DNA of 64,000 nt, from NCBI GenBank assembly GCA_030549495.1, contig JAUIRK010000987.1, positions 682,001-746,000 of the forward strand, given 5' to 3'. The notes beneath the pieces are model-generated. The model saw nothing but the letters and a program-made list of their open reading frames with translations. It had not been told where the DNA came from and did not search any database. Below, in pieces: positions 10,281 through 22,399 of this stretch. The DNA comes from Nectonema munidae. Taxonomy: Eukaryota; Nematomorpha; Nectonematoida; Nectonematidae. The number at the start of each line of letters is the position of its first letter. Within the stretch, counting starts at the first letter, position 1. Both the position numbers and the translations under genes were made by a program.

Positions 10281-10600
10281 CAGGGATCGGCAAACTTTTT
10301 TTACCAGTCGACCCCTTCATAGAAGATTTGTCTTCACATCGACCCCCACCCCACATAGAAAAGTTTCATAAAAAGATTAATCAATGTCCAACAATTAAGA
10401 GAAAAGATACAAACCAAAAATGTTTCATATATCCTATGCTATACAATGTCCTAAGCTATGTTTTCAAAGAAAAAGAAGATTTATTTCTACTATAAAGTAA
10501 AAAAAGCTTACACAATTTGGTAAGTTCGTCTACCTTATCGACCCCTAGAGATATGTTATGGACCCCCAGGGGTCGATATCGACCACTTTGCCGACCCCTG
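10281..10600. mobile_element. hAT MITE (CAGGGRTCGGCAAA ends) inside the LINE
   Basis: Ends CAGGGATCGGCAAACTTTTT and, inverted, CAGGGGTCGGCAAAGTGG. Perfect 8-bp target duplication GTTTAAAT on both sides (10273-10280, 10601-10608). It is 320 bp long with no coding capacity. A related copy in the other orientation lies at 52898-53192. It splits the LINE frame, so it inserted after the LINE. Confidence 0.9.
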
Positions 10601-10910
10601 GTTTAAATGATCCTTGTGAACTATTTAATCAATTAACTCTTAAAATATTAGATATGGTTAAAAGATGTACCTCGCTAGTAGAATTTAGAAAAAAATAAAT
10701 ATAAATTTAAGTTTAATTCCTGGGTAACAACGGAAGTGATGGATATGATTAAGTTACGAGGTAAACTTTTTCAGAAATACAAAAAAAGTAAGAATTTACT
10801 ATTGCGCAAATCTTAAATTTTATTCTACTCAAAGATAATATACAAGTTTAGTGCAATAACATAGGGTCTAAATTGAAACCAGTACATCACAAATAATAAT
10901 TATAATTGCA
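10601..10910 (+). mobile_element. LINE, middle segment
   Basis: Continues the LINE after the MITE. At 10710-10810 it reads FNSWVTTEVMDMIKLRGKLF followed by a lysine-rich stretch, the linker between endonuclease and reverse transcriptase in CR1/jockey-type ORF2 proteins. It is then interrupted by the LTR-retrotransposon fossil. Confidence 0.6.
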
Positions 10911-10984
10911 ATATATAAACAAATATAAAAGGGGTTGTAAGTAGTGACTTTCTACATCATTGACACGTGTGAAAGAAATCTTTT

Positions 10985-13900
10985 CATTGTGTGGATTTGT
11001 CCAGTAGTTTCTGGCAGCCTCTTCGACACTCGTGTGTTCTCGCTCTCGCCTTCGAAAGTCAAGGCTCCCCTCTCATTAATATAGCCTAACGTGCCATTAG
11101 TCGTCTACTTGAAGGCCAGGATCCTATATCTCCTCTGTTTCACTTAGCTCCTTCCTCTTTGCTTTCTAATAACTCACCTATTCTGTCTCTTATTGTCGTG
11201 GTGACAGCGGTGGGTGAAGGGAGTGGTTTCAGCCTCCAAAGCAAGGTGTTGGTGAAAAAGGCCTCTTCTTTTCAAACGGCATTCCAATATGATGTTTCAC
11301 CTTTCATTAGCCCAGGTTTGCGATCTTTTTAGGTCATCATGGGAACCTAAATCAGTGAAAAATCAGGGTTTAAAGATGACGAAACTTCTGAGCATGAAAT
11401 TTCAAGTCTTCAAAAGACCATCCTTTGGAACGAAGCTAGGCTTAATCGCTACTTTTTCCCCACCTTTATTAAGAAACATATTCTCAAAAGCAGTCTAGCT
11501 AAATTGGATATGGAAGAGAATAAGAAAATACTATTGTCTCTCTCAAAATGAGGTTAACTTTCTTAATATATGTCATTTTTCTTTAGAACCCGATGAACGC
11601 TATGAGGCATTCGGTTGGCTATGAGCCAAATTTCGACCGCATGCCTTAATTAGAAGACAAGTTTTATGAAAAGGGTTTTCCTTGGCAAAGTGGCGCGGAC
11701 TCTCCTATCTTGATGGATACTGTCAACATGTTCCTTTTCGTTTAATATTGACACGGGGCAACATCATCAATAATTTCTCTTCCTTGTTCACAAACGAATT
11801 GTTCCGCTCGTACTGGACATACAGCTAGTCGCCGATAAATCAGTCCTTCCTATTTGTGGAGAAATATCTTTAGACTTGAACATAAAGAATATTGACGTTT
11901 CAATTAAAGGCCTTGTGATGGAGAAGTGGACTATGACATTTTAGGTGGCTTCCTTTCTGCAGAGCAAAGTATAAAAGTTTACTCAAAGTCAACTTTTGTT
12001 TTCGTGGCGTTGTTTCTTGGCCAAACATCTCTGTTTTCAAAAATCCCAAGGTTAGAACAAAAAAACAAGTACGCCAGAGCCATTTTATCAAAGATAAATC
12101 CTTAAAAATTCGAGGGGGAACAAGTAGAGTAGGGTTCTGGTTTGTCCATTTCCAAAAGTTTCGTCTCTTTTAAAGTCTACTCAAGGAGGCCTATCCTTAC
12201 AAAATCAACCTCACCAAACTACAATCCAAGTTTCAAGTGCTTTACTACCGAAGCAGTTCTCTTCAAAGTTTCAATTGCCCTGGGACCGAACAAAAAAAAC
12301 AAGGTTTAAATGCTACTCTAAAGTTCGATAAGTCTTTCCCTGAATTCAAAGTTTACAATGGTAAGAGTAAAAATTACGCAAGGGTGTGCCCGTAAAACCA
12401 AGGAAAAGGAACTCCTCTTATATCCTCTCTCTTCACTACTTCAAAAGGAGGCAAACGGAAGTCTGGGTGTAGCGAAACCAGAAGCTGGGGATACAGTAAA
12501 TTTGTATCACCTAGCTTCCTTATAAAAAAAAAGTGGTCAATGGGTTTGTAGCTTCAATATTTAGTCCTACTACTTTACCACCTCAATATCTATTCCATTG
12601 GCAAGTCTCAGTGCCTGCGCATACTCCTTTAAGGCCGAGTTATACTCGTTCAGCAATGGGTTGCCTGTTCTTCCGAATTTCTTCAAGAACTAATAAGTAG
12701 AGTTTTTGGGTTTTCTTCAAGAAGGTTTCTTATCTATTATTGCCGTCTTTTTATAGGAGCAATACATTGAAGGCACCAAAAGGTCAAAAGTTTTAAAAGT
12801 TTCAGAAAATGATTTGAGTCCTCGCTTCAAAAACTATAATTTCTCCAAAAACAGAAGTAATTTTGGGTTGGAAATGGACAAAATGTACAATCACGCCTTC
12901 TAACCATAAAGTTCCTCTTTAGCAAGCTTGAAAAACCATCCATTGCTCATCCATGGCTCCTTTTTAGGAGCAACAGAGCTATATCCAGATGCATTCCAAG
13001 GTATTCCACAGTTCTATCTCCTTTGGAATCAGGATCAAAGGTTGGATGGAAAGCAAAAATTGTTTGGGATGAAGATTTACAAATTTCATTCAAGCTGCCA
13101 AAATTTATTAAAATCAGCAGAAGTCTAACACTCCCTAGAAAATCGGACAGGCTTACAATTACAGTGGATGGTCTCCAATGAATAGAGGACTTGGAGCAAC
13201 TCTTCTTATTGATAGAAATGGGACCAAAAACTAGCTGAGTTCTTCAGTTTCAAATTAAAAGATCATCAATTAAAAGGTTTCCATGGACTCGAAGCCTTAG
13301 CAATTCCACCGCAATAAAGCATTTCTCCAATTATAAAAGACTCAATTTTTACGACAAAAGTTTTACCGACTCAAAACGTGTGTTGTGCTTATCAAAGATT
13401 AAAAAAGGACATTTTCTTCTTCAGCAAGAGTTTCTTCATTTTTATCTACACTTAGGGTGCTAATATTGAAATATATCACATAAAAGGTTCAGAAAATATG
13501 CAAGCGCTTCTCTTCTCGTACCCTAACTCTTGTTATGAGAAAAACGCCAAATCTGCAACTTTGTTCAAGTTCCATTCTTCAATTGTCAATACAATAAAAA
13601 TTGATGTGTCCTTCAAGGGAGAATAAAATGCCATTTACGAACAAACTCACGTGGTCTGCTTTACAAAAAGGTGTTATATTTTAAGAAAAGTTTTTGCACA
13701 CTTAAAGAATGGAACAAGCCCCAAAAAGGAGAAGTGCACTAGAGTTAAGAGTTACTCGGTATAGCTACAATAGATAGAAATGGTATCAAGTTACTAAAGG
13801 CTGCGCAAAACAACTCATCATAATTCCAGATACTTTCCTTCCAGGTTTCTTCTCTCTACACCTTCAGTTTACCATCCTGCGAAAAATAGTTGAAGCGTCT

Positions 13901-15215
13901 TTTTGTCGTTTTTTTATGGTTTATACAGTGAGAAACTAATCAATAGTATTGATGAAGCATGCAGTATTTGTCGTTCTATTAAGTACATGCCAAAAAATCT
14001 CTTGAAGCAAGCCCCTGCCTTAAGAGGATCAAAGCCTGGACAAGTATTTTATGCAGATGTTATCAGAAGAAATGATCAAAAATTTTGTTTTGAGAGAAAC
14101 ATTTCCAGTTTTACAACAGTTCCTCCTTGAAAGTGAGAAAATAGAAGACATCAGAACAGCAATTATACTCAACTCTTCTTTTATTAGGTGTGATAATTGC
14201 AAAATACGAACTGATGCAAGTACTTCTTTTCAAAGCCTTCAAAAGACCCTTGCTAAAAGAATTGGGGATTGAAGTTGAAATGGTCACATATAAAAAACAA
14301 GAACTCAAACTGCTTTGTAGACAAAGCTATTCAAGAACTAGAAAAAGCTTTTAAAGTGTTTCCTGAAAAAGTTAAAATAACCAATGTGGATTTACAACTA
14401 GCAATCAGGAGCTCAATCTTCTTATACGGAGGCAAAACCTATCTGCAAAAGAAATCCTTTTTAGAAGAAATCACTTTACAGACAACAAATTCATTTCAAC
14501 GATAAATGTTTCTTTGAAGAGCAGCAGAACTTAGCTAACAAGACCAGTCTTCAAAGTGTTCAAAATTTTCAAAGGAAGATTCCAAAATTCATAATTTTGA
14601 AATTGGAGATTTAGTATACCTAAAAGAAGAAAAAAGTAAGATCAAGATAAGTTCAAGGATTTAGTTGAAGATGACGATACAGAAGATGAAAATACGAAAG
14701 AGGTACCTTTGGAGACAAGCAAAGAAGACTTTGACTTGAACGACGGGGGTCAACAATATAACCATTCAGAATTACCGGAAAGGCACCAAAGTCGTTTGAA
14801 GATATGATGGATGGTAGGAGACATTCCGATAATTCTATCCAAAAAAGCAAAAGTCAGACAGACTCAAAGGGAGATGAGAAAGAAAGAGATGACTCTTTAC
14901 AAAAGAATAACTCCAGAAGCCAACGATGTAGAAATCCCCCTAAATGGCTACAAGATTACGAGAGAGAGTAAAAGGGAAGCGCCAGCAGGCTCTCATTACG
15001 ACAACGTACTTGTGTGTATCTTACGCTCATACTGCACTATCGAAAGTCAAGGCTATCTCTCCTCTCATTAATAATAGCCTAACGTTGCCATTAGTACTGT
15101 ACTTACTTGAAGGCCAGGATACACTATAAATACTCACTCATGTTTCACTTAAGACATCACTTCTCTCTTTGCTTTCTAATAAACTTCACCTATTCTTGTC
15201 TCTTTATTGTCGCTG
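10985..15215 (+). mobile_element. Ty3/gypsy LTR-retrotransposon fossil inside the LINE
   Basis: Two similar terminal repeats (about 10985-11195 and 14985-15215) share CGAAAGTCAAGGCT, CTCATTAAT, CTTGAAGGCCAGGAT and TTTGCTTTCTAAT blocks in direct orientation. Between them are eroded parts in pol order: an RNase H-like part (about 13100-13560), an integrase zinc-finger and catalytic-core-like part (about 13900-14300) and the integrase tail (to about 14960). It is broken in very many places (well over ten), and its two LTRs differ by many small gaps and substitutions, so it is old. It inserted into an already present LINE. Exact ends are uncertain by tens of bases. Confidence 0.75.
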
Positions 15216-15239
15216 AGAATCCTTAAAAATAGGAGATTC

Positions 15240-17410
15240 TTTATCTTCCCATTTTTCCTTTTACAATTTAATATCTTTGTATGCTAAAGATTTTCTTTAT
15301 CACAATGAGCATAGCCAAAAATTATTTTTTAGGGAGAGAGAGCTTTATTAGAAAAAAACACATGCAAATGAAATACAAATACTATAAATTTTCACAAAAA
15401 TTATTTTGTATAAACCCAGATACTACAAATTTGAGTCGAGATATAAAAAATCATTAAAAACTATTAAAGAATGAATACATTTTATTAAGAAATCGTATTA
15501 AATATAAAATAAGAGATTTAAAATATAAATATTATTCAGATAACTTTTCCACCTGCGGTTCAACACAGAAACTTGGGCTAGTATCAATAAAATTCTAAAG
15601 GGAAAAAAAATAAACAGATATCTATTAAAGAAAGGGATGGACATTATGATGGTGATAAATTAGCTAACATGTTTACTGAAAGCTTTGCCTTCGTGTAAAA
15701 TTAATCTTTGTCAGAACAACCACATTTGCAATTTCTTGACAATGGAATCGAATCTTTTGAATTTGAACTTTGTTCAAAAGTGTTACTGTTATCTGTTATA
15801 GATAAAATGAAAAAAAATGAGACTAGGGATATATATTCATTTCAATAAATCATGTAAAGTCTATAAAATATAGCATATGTACTGTTTTATGTTATGCATA
15901 AATAAATGAATGAAATCGAATCTTTTGAATTTGAACTTTGTTAAAAAGTGTTACTGTTATCTGTTATAGATAAAATGAAAAAAATGAGACTAAGGATATA
16001 TATGGCATTTCAATAAATCATGTAAAGTCTATAAAATATAACATATGTAGTGTTTTATGTTATGCTATAAATCTTTCTTTAAAGAAGTTCACCTTCCCGG
16101 ACTTAAGCTTCACAAAGTGGTACCTTATATAAGAGAAATCATAAAAATTGTATAGATAATTATTAGCCCATCTCAATAGTTCCTGTACTCTCAAAAATAT
16201 TTGAAGAATATATACATTGTCAATTAAAAACTTACTTTCTCGATAAATTATATAAATTATTTCGAATTTGCGATTCGAGAAGATTATTCGACTGAAGCTT
16301 TTCACTCCTGTTTAATACAAAAAATGATTGAAATTTTGAAAAATAAAGATGAAGCAATACTTTTCCTTTTTGACCTCTCGAAAGCCTTTGATAAAGTTAG
16401 TCATTCATCCATCCTAAAAAATCTATATGACTGGGGTTTGAGTAAAAGTTCCCTGTTCTTTTTATATTCATATCTTACAAATAGGTACCAAATAGTAAAG
16501 GTAAACGATGCTTTTTCTGGAATGTTACCTCTCCAAAATGGTGTTCCACAGGGATTCATTGTGGGACCTTTACTTTTTAGCATAGCAATAAACAATATTT
16601 TTTCTCTTTCAAATTTCTCCTTTTTGCAGATGACATCTGCGCATATATTCCTTTGTCCAAAATAAATAATGGTAAAACTATTCATTCAGATATTCTAAAT
16701 AAAGAATTCAGTTTAATTTATGAATGGTGTAATATAAATAACTTGATTTTGAATAAACAAAAATAAAAATGCATAATAATTTCTAATAAGAATAGAAGTT
16801 ATAATTTTTTGAAATTCAATTGTATTAATGAAGTAAAAAATGTTAAGATAGTTGGTTTAGTATTTGATAGCAAAATGATGTTCAAGGAACATATTGATCA
16901 ACTGGCTGTCAATCTAAATCGAGTTATCGGTATTTTATTTTTTGCAAAAAATATTTTCCCTTTAAATATTAAATTTATGATATACAAACAACTATTCTTT
17001 TCTTACATTAACCATAGTATTGTTAATTGGTTTCCCTTTGGGAAAAAAATTATCGAAATCCTCCAAAAACGCGCTATAAGAGTGATTTTTAACATGAAGA
17101 AGTTTGATCACACTACAGGAATTTTTTATCGAAATAAATTGTTAAAATTAGAAGAAATTTTTAAACAGAGAGTTAGCGTATTTCTCTACAAAAATTTCAA
17201 AGGTTATTTGCAAAATGTGTTCGGATAGTTGATTAATTATAACAAGAAACCCGCATACAATACCAGAAGCTCAAACGAACCAAAAAGGATGGATTATAGG
17301 CTTAAAGGGTAGAATATTTCAATTTTTAAAAAATCAAATAAATTTTATGCTAACAATAAATATCTCTTCAAAAATTTACCTTTGTCATTACCTTCATTTA
17401 AAAAAAAATT
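15240..17410 (+). mobile_element. LINE, reverse-transcriptase part
   Basis: Third LINE segment. 15560-15710 is the NTWxxINKIL-like linker. 16324-16665 is the RT core (LFLFDLSKAFDKVSHSSIL, NGVPQGFIVGPLLFSIAINN); the expected FADD motif is lost to a frame change. 16809-17228 is the C-terminal domain (KIVGLVFDSKMMFKEHI). Stops and frame changes are scattered throughout. No clear poly(A) or microsatellite tail is visible before the SINE at 17446. Confidence 0.8.
15746..16072 (+). repeat. 168-bp tandem duplication within the LINE
   Basis: Two adjacent copies with a period of 168 bp (from 15746 and 15914), each starting AATCGAATCTTTTGAATTTG and ending near TGTTTTATGTTATGC. They differ at only a few positions, so the duplication is younger than most of the LINE's decay. 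Confidence 0.85.
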
Positions 17411-17445
17411 ATAAATCACCTTTTAAGTAAATACAAACTATGGTT

Positions 17446-17622
17446 GGTTGGTTGGAGATACCAACGTACTTTCACCCGTATGGCTATATGCTCGCATTAT
17501 GCTTAAGATGGTTAATCACAATTTTTGTGAATTTGTTTTTAAGAGTTAGGAGCATTAAAGATCAAACCGTTGACCTTCAACTGTTAAGCTGAGAGGTATA
17601 CCCTAACAACCATTGAGGCTCA
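17446..17622 (-). mobile_element. tRNA-derived SINE, family C
   Basis: The minus strand begins GAGCCTCAATGGTTGTTAGG (A-box-like) and carries an ACGGTTTGATC B-box-like motif about 35 bases on. It is followed by a non-tRNA body ending near CGTTGGTATCTCC. The body differs from the family A and B SINEs in this window. It sits at the 3' edge of the LINE. Confidence 0.55.
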
Positions 17623-18475
17623 ATACAAACTATGATCTATTAGTTTTTTCTTTCTCCCTCAAACGTGAACTTTTTAAAAACTATTAGTAACAGAAAAAAA
17701 ATGTTATACATGTTGTAAATATGTATATTATTTATAGATATACATATATAATTCCTCCGTTTTTTTCTCTTTGTGAACAATTTTCCTTTGAAATAAATTT
17801 TTTTTCTCTCTCTATATATAAGTTTAGATTCTATTTTCAAATATTTTGATTGAATTAAGTGATCCCTATGATGCTAGAACCTAGATATCCGTTGTTTTCG
17901 TATAGTACATAAGATAGCGGTTCAAATTTTGTTTGAAGTGATACTGTTTTTCTTTAAAATAAAAACAAAAGATTTTTTTCTGTAGTTAAAGCATATTTTT
18001 CTTGGTGTTTTTTATAGTGATTAGATTTGTTTTCAATTTTGAGTAATTGATTTTTTAAAATCTACTTTTTAGAAACAGGATTTTTCTGGTTAATTGGGTA
18101 TCATTAAATTAGAAAGATCATGGTACATGCTTTTTGATATTTTGTATCAAATTAGTGTACTTGAGAGAGGGGTGGGTTTTTGTTAGTATTAGTGGCAGGA
18201 ACTGAAGCATAAATATGAATGTTTATTTGTTTTCCAAAAATGAACAACAGGAGGGGTATAAATCACGATTGAGGAGGGAGGTTCAAAAATTAAAAAGTTT
18301 GGGGGACGTTATTTATGTATGATTCCTTAAGTTGATCGCAATGTTAAGAAGAAAATTTGATTTAAGTTGGTTGAATTAAGTCTTCAACATTGACATCATA
18401 CTTGCCAACATTATGGGGGATTTATCCGTTTTAAAATCGGTGTTATAACTGACACATTTTATATAGCATTATTAA
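17623..18475. other. AT-rich DNA, one MITE-end-like motif
   Basis: No gene seen. At about 18285-18335 the sequence GACGTTATTTATGTATGATTCC resembles the inverted end of the MITE at 42517-42675, but no partner end is evident. Confidence 0.4.
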
Positions 18476-18479
18476 TTAT

Positions 18480-18822
18480 ATAAAAATAAAAATAGTTCTT
18501 AACTTATTCAACTTTTCCTTTATTATTAAGCAAACATGCTTTTTTGCAACATTTAGGTTCAAATGCATAAAAATTAATGTTATTTTTTTTGAAGAAGATT
18601 TATTTTGGATATTTTTTAATTTAAATTACTAATATGTGTGACCTGGCAAGATAATGGGAAACATAAAAATATATATAACAATACTTTATTGCCAGCCCTC
18701 CTTCATACATAAATATCTGAGTTACTTTTTATTTTAAGCATTTATTCAATATCTTTTTAATTTCAAGTTCTTATTTATAAATAAAGAATATATTTGTGTG
18801 TATTTGAGTAAAAAGACCTACC
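18480..18822 (-). mobile_element. Partial copy of the 43.0-43.5 kb Mutator-like MITE
   Basis: Reads in reverse as the left half of the element at 43038-43528: shared landmarks are CACACATATTAGTAATT, the AACAATACT block and the terminal GGTCTTTTTACTCAAATACA. Only one terminus is present; it abuts the LINE fragment at 18835. Confidence 0.65.
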
Positions 18823-18829
18823 GGATTCG

Positions 18830-19150
18830 GAAAAACCAAAATATTTCTATTTTATCAGAAGCTTTTCATGGGAAATTTTATTGAAAGCTTTGGACAAATC
18901 AAGAAAAATTTCCACAGCAACGTCAGATTCTTCCAAACAGTTTTGAATTCTATCAAAAAAATATTCGGTCCTATAATTAGAACTGGTATTCTCTATAGAA
19001 TAATCTCTCTATAGAGTAATCTTCTATATAGAAGATTGAATTTTTCAATATATTAAAATACTTGTTTGAAACTCAACTTTTAAATAGACAAATCACTCAT
19101 ATCACAAGGTTTCTTGGATTTAATTTCGTTCATAGCAATCACAATATCGT
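18830..19150 (-). mobile_element. LINE reverse-transcriptase fragment
   Basis: The minus strand encodes an RT core segment reading AVEIFLDLSKAFNKISHEKL preceded by a TEYFFDRIQNCLEES-like stretch. Only about 100 codons remain. It is cut short next to the MITE piece, which probably inserted into it. Confidence 0.65.
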
Positions 19151-19854
19151 TTTCTTTGTTTTTTTCTAAACTATGTTATTCTCTATTGTAATGTTTATTT
19201 GTTTATATACCATATAAAAAATTCGTTTATACTCAGCCTTGTTTGAAATAAGTTGACTAAAATTAATTAAATTCATTAAAAAGGTGTGGGTTTATTAAAT
19301 AAAATAATTTTTTTTAAATAATATTGTTGTCTAAATAATAAGTTGTCTTTCTGGAATTTTAAAGTTTTTGCATATTTTTTTTCATTTTGAATCCTTCTTG
19401 CTGATGCATCTTTCCCAATACTTATTGAAAAGAAGTACCTGGGGCAACAAACCTTATTATGTTAAAAAAATCATTCTTCCTGTGCAAATAAAAAATGAAT
19501 TAGATAACAAGTCCAAATCAAAGATGCATATAAAAAGTAAGAGATGCTCAAAATTTTTTCCTAATGTTTTCATTTAATAATTTTTTCTGTCATATAATGA
19601 TAAGCTATTAAAGTTGGCTCTCTACTCAATAAATTATATTTAATTATTAATTAATAATGAGCTTTTAGAAATCTCTACTTAGACTCTCTAAAATATCTCC
19701 ATCCTTTATCCGCCTGTTCGAACCAGCCTTTTAATTAAGGCAAAGAAATTTAACAAAAAATCTCTAAAAGCAGCTTCAAGAGTAAAATAAATTCTATTTA
19801 TTAGTCTTAATTTTAACAACTATATTTTATATTTTAACAATTATTTATATATAG
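19151..19854. other. AT-rich DNA, nothing recognised
   Basis: No coding, RNA or repeat boundary that I can support; the open frame at 19368-19577 is AT-rich noise. Confidence 0.4.
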
Positions 19855-20607
19855 CAGGGGCGGATCTAGAAATTGGCATTCGGACTAAACTAGAACTCAA
19901 ATTTGAAGCATATAAATTTAAGCTTTATCAAAAATTTTAAGCTATTTTTATCATATTTTGGGTAATAGTTTAATAAAAAGCTAAAATTGACTTTTTATCA
20001 TAAAACTTAAAAGTATAAGTTTACTATAAGAAAGTAACTAGATTAAGAACTAAGAGTGTTTAGGAGCATTATCCCTCTAGGACACTTTTTAGCATACATA
20101 TAAATAATAGTGTCAATGTCCAATCGAATATCTGTGAACAAAATAGAAGAATGAGGGCATTAAAACGAACCTCATTCATTGAACTGCGAAGTGAATTGAT
20201 GTGGTAAAACTTGATCTGTTTAAATCGTTAACGACCAGAATAATCAGACGATATCTAATGTAAAGCAGAAGATTTGTATTAAAGAGCTTTGATAAACGCA
20301 GATGATTTTATTTTTGTAAAGTCGACTATAGTCGACATGGGCGTTAACGGGTTAAATAATAAATTTACAAAAAATATTGAATAATATAAAAGTAATAAGT
20401 GTCACGCTTAACTACGGTTGAAACATAAAAAACTTTTTAGGGCTTCTCACTTTAGAGAAAGATTGAATCTGAGTTGCAGAAATCATCATAATATTTGAGT
20501 TCTACGAAAAGAATTAGATCAAGAAAAATTTCTAATCAAATGGCAATGCAATTTTAGGGGGGGGGGGGGGGCGTTCGCCGGTTCCGCCTCCTTTAAATCC
20601 GCCAGTG
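19855..20607. mobile_element. hAT-like non-autonomous element (CAGGGGCGGATC ends)
   Basis: Left end CAGGGGCGGATCTAG; right end, inverted, CACTGGCGGATTTAAAG. These are typical hAT-like termini. The flanks are runs of TA, so a target duplication cannot be judged. A 128-bp piggyBac-type MITE is inserted inside (20224-20351), and a long G run at about 20557-20570 precedes the right end. No open frame. Confidence 0.6.
20224..20351. mobile_element. piggyBac-type MITE with GTCGAC palindrome
   Basis: Bounded by TTAA on both sides (20220-20223, 20352-20355). Ends read ATCGTTAACGACC and, inverted, CCCGTTAACGCCC. Close to the right end is a perfect 16-bp palindrome GTCGACTATAGTCGAC (20321-20336), a layout I know from piggyBac-group termini. 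Nested in the hAT-like element. Confidence 0.65.
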
Positions 20608-21536
20608 TATATAATATGGATATGCATAAATTTATTGAATTCTTGATTTTTTTGTTAAAACACATCGAGATTTTGCTTATTTGTTAAATATAATTAGCAA
20701 TTTATTAAAATGATGCAATATACAGATATACTAGTTAATATAGTACTTAGCTAAACAAAAACAAAAATATAAACCAAATGGATCATTCTTTTTTATTCCT
20801 TGGTTGCTTTTTTTTGACACATCTGGTCTTCAATTATAACAAATATTTTTGCTTTTGGCATTATGTGTCTTCATGGCTAAAATGTTTGCCAATGTATTAT
20901 CTAACATTGAAGATCATCATATTTCGCTTTTATTTTTTCGTACAATGCTGAATAATTTCGTTCAAGACTTGCACTGCTATGTGGAAGTACAAGAATTAAG
21001 GCAGCTATACAAGGAAGTAGTTTGAATCTGTCTATCGATGTTCCAGGAACTTTTAGTTTGGAAATATAATGGCACAAAACATCTAGTCGATAATGAACAA
21101 TGTTGTTGTTGCCCTTGTCATCAATATTATATTGATATCAATTTTTTAATGTAAATTTAAAAAAATCGGAAAATAAAAACTGAAAAATTAGAGACCGGAA
21201 GAAAGCAACCAAAACCGGGAGAGTTTATAGGTATGAGTATAGCAATATTCTCGATGCCTATTCTCATTTTTCGCCTAATAATAATAATCGCTTAGAGACT
21301 CGTTAAATAAATTGTTTTCGATAAGTAAAAAATAAATTAATGACAAAAAATCTGTATAAATTTCGGTAATTCAAAATTCATGAACACAAAAAACTTTATA
21401 TTTTTATTTGTAACAAAGATTTGTAATTTTTTTTTAAATCTTTTTATTTAATAACCCATTTATGCCTACGACAAACATGCAATTTTGGAAATTCATATTA
21501 ATAATAAAAAAGCTATCATCTGAGTTTCTTTTTGGG
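20608..21536. other. AT-rich DNA, no gene seen
   Basis: About 900 bp of AT-rich sequence without recognisable coding or repeat ends. A minus- or plus-strand element could be buried but I cannot show it. Confidence 0.4.
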
Positions 21537-21540
21537 TTAA

Positions 21541-21647
21541 CCTTTTCATCCACAATCAAGCACCAGTGTCCCAAAAATCGTCTTCTTAAGTTATGTAAAA
21601 ATCATTGAGAAAGAAAGCACACGATAGAAAACCAGTCCCTGAAAGGG
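21541..21647. mobile_element. Short piggyBac-type MITE
   Basis: Flanked by TTAA at 21537-21540 and 21648-21651. Ends CCTTTTCATCC and, inverted, CCCTTTCAGGGA; it also carries CACCAGTGTCCC, the same subterminal motif as the full piggyBac at 26301-28218. It is 107 bp long and non-coding. Confidence 0.65.
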
Positions 21648-21761
21648 TTAAAATGTTTTTTTGGGTGGGTACACTAAATTTGACAGTTTTGTTTAGCCCA
21701 GTGAAAAATATAGGAAAATCTTCGTTTTCCGAGAATTGAATAAATTATGGATGAAATAGAC

Positions 21762-21850
21762 CAGCCGTTCCAACCTTTGATCCCTTACCTATGAACTTAG
21801 AACTCACTTCATGTTATTTTCTGCTGAGGGAAGGAAGTATCTGAGATAAA
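21762..21850. mobile_element. Eroded hAT-type terminus
   Basis: CAGCCGTTCCAACCTTTGAT is typical of hAT terminal repeats. No partner end or target duplication was recognised. Confidence 0.3.
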
Positions 21851-22399
21851 TTTATTGAAGCATTATGTAATGATTTATTACCAAATCAGATAACAATGAT
21901 TCAATCATAGTTCACAAAAATAACAATTATTTTTACAATAATATGAATATAGGTTTAACGGCTCCAAGACAATTCGCTAATGGATTCAATTGGCTATCGA
22001 ATATCTTGCTACCGCTCACTCCGCTACTAGATCAATTATTCTTAGTATTTAATGGTTTTAAATCAGCTAAAAATATACATTTGCATAAAAGATTAAAGTG
22101 AAATAGGTATTCATTTAATCTTTTAAAGATCAGTTTCGCAAAAAAATGAAAATCAATGCCTTAATATAAAATATGATTTAAAAAGAGAGCAGACAATTGG
22201 TTTTCAAAATTCTGGTCCTCAAGTGGTTAAAAATGAGGTTAAAATTTTTCTGTCGTAAGCAACTTCTCAAAGATATTGGAGTTTATAAAATTTAAAATGA
22301 CAGGTAACGATATAGATGCTATCTCCAATTCCATTTTGCCCGAGTCAGCTTCCAAAAACAAAGTTAAAAAATATTAAAATGTAATAATAAATTTTGTAT

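Noticed and set aside
10271-10495. 74-codon frame after the LINE endonuclease
   Set aside because: Falls entirely in the hAT MITE at 10281-10600.
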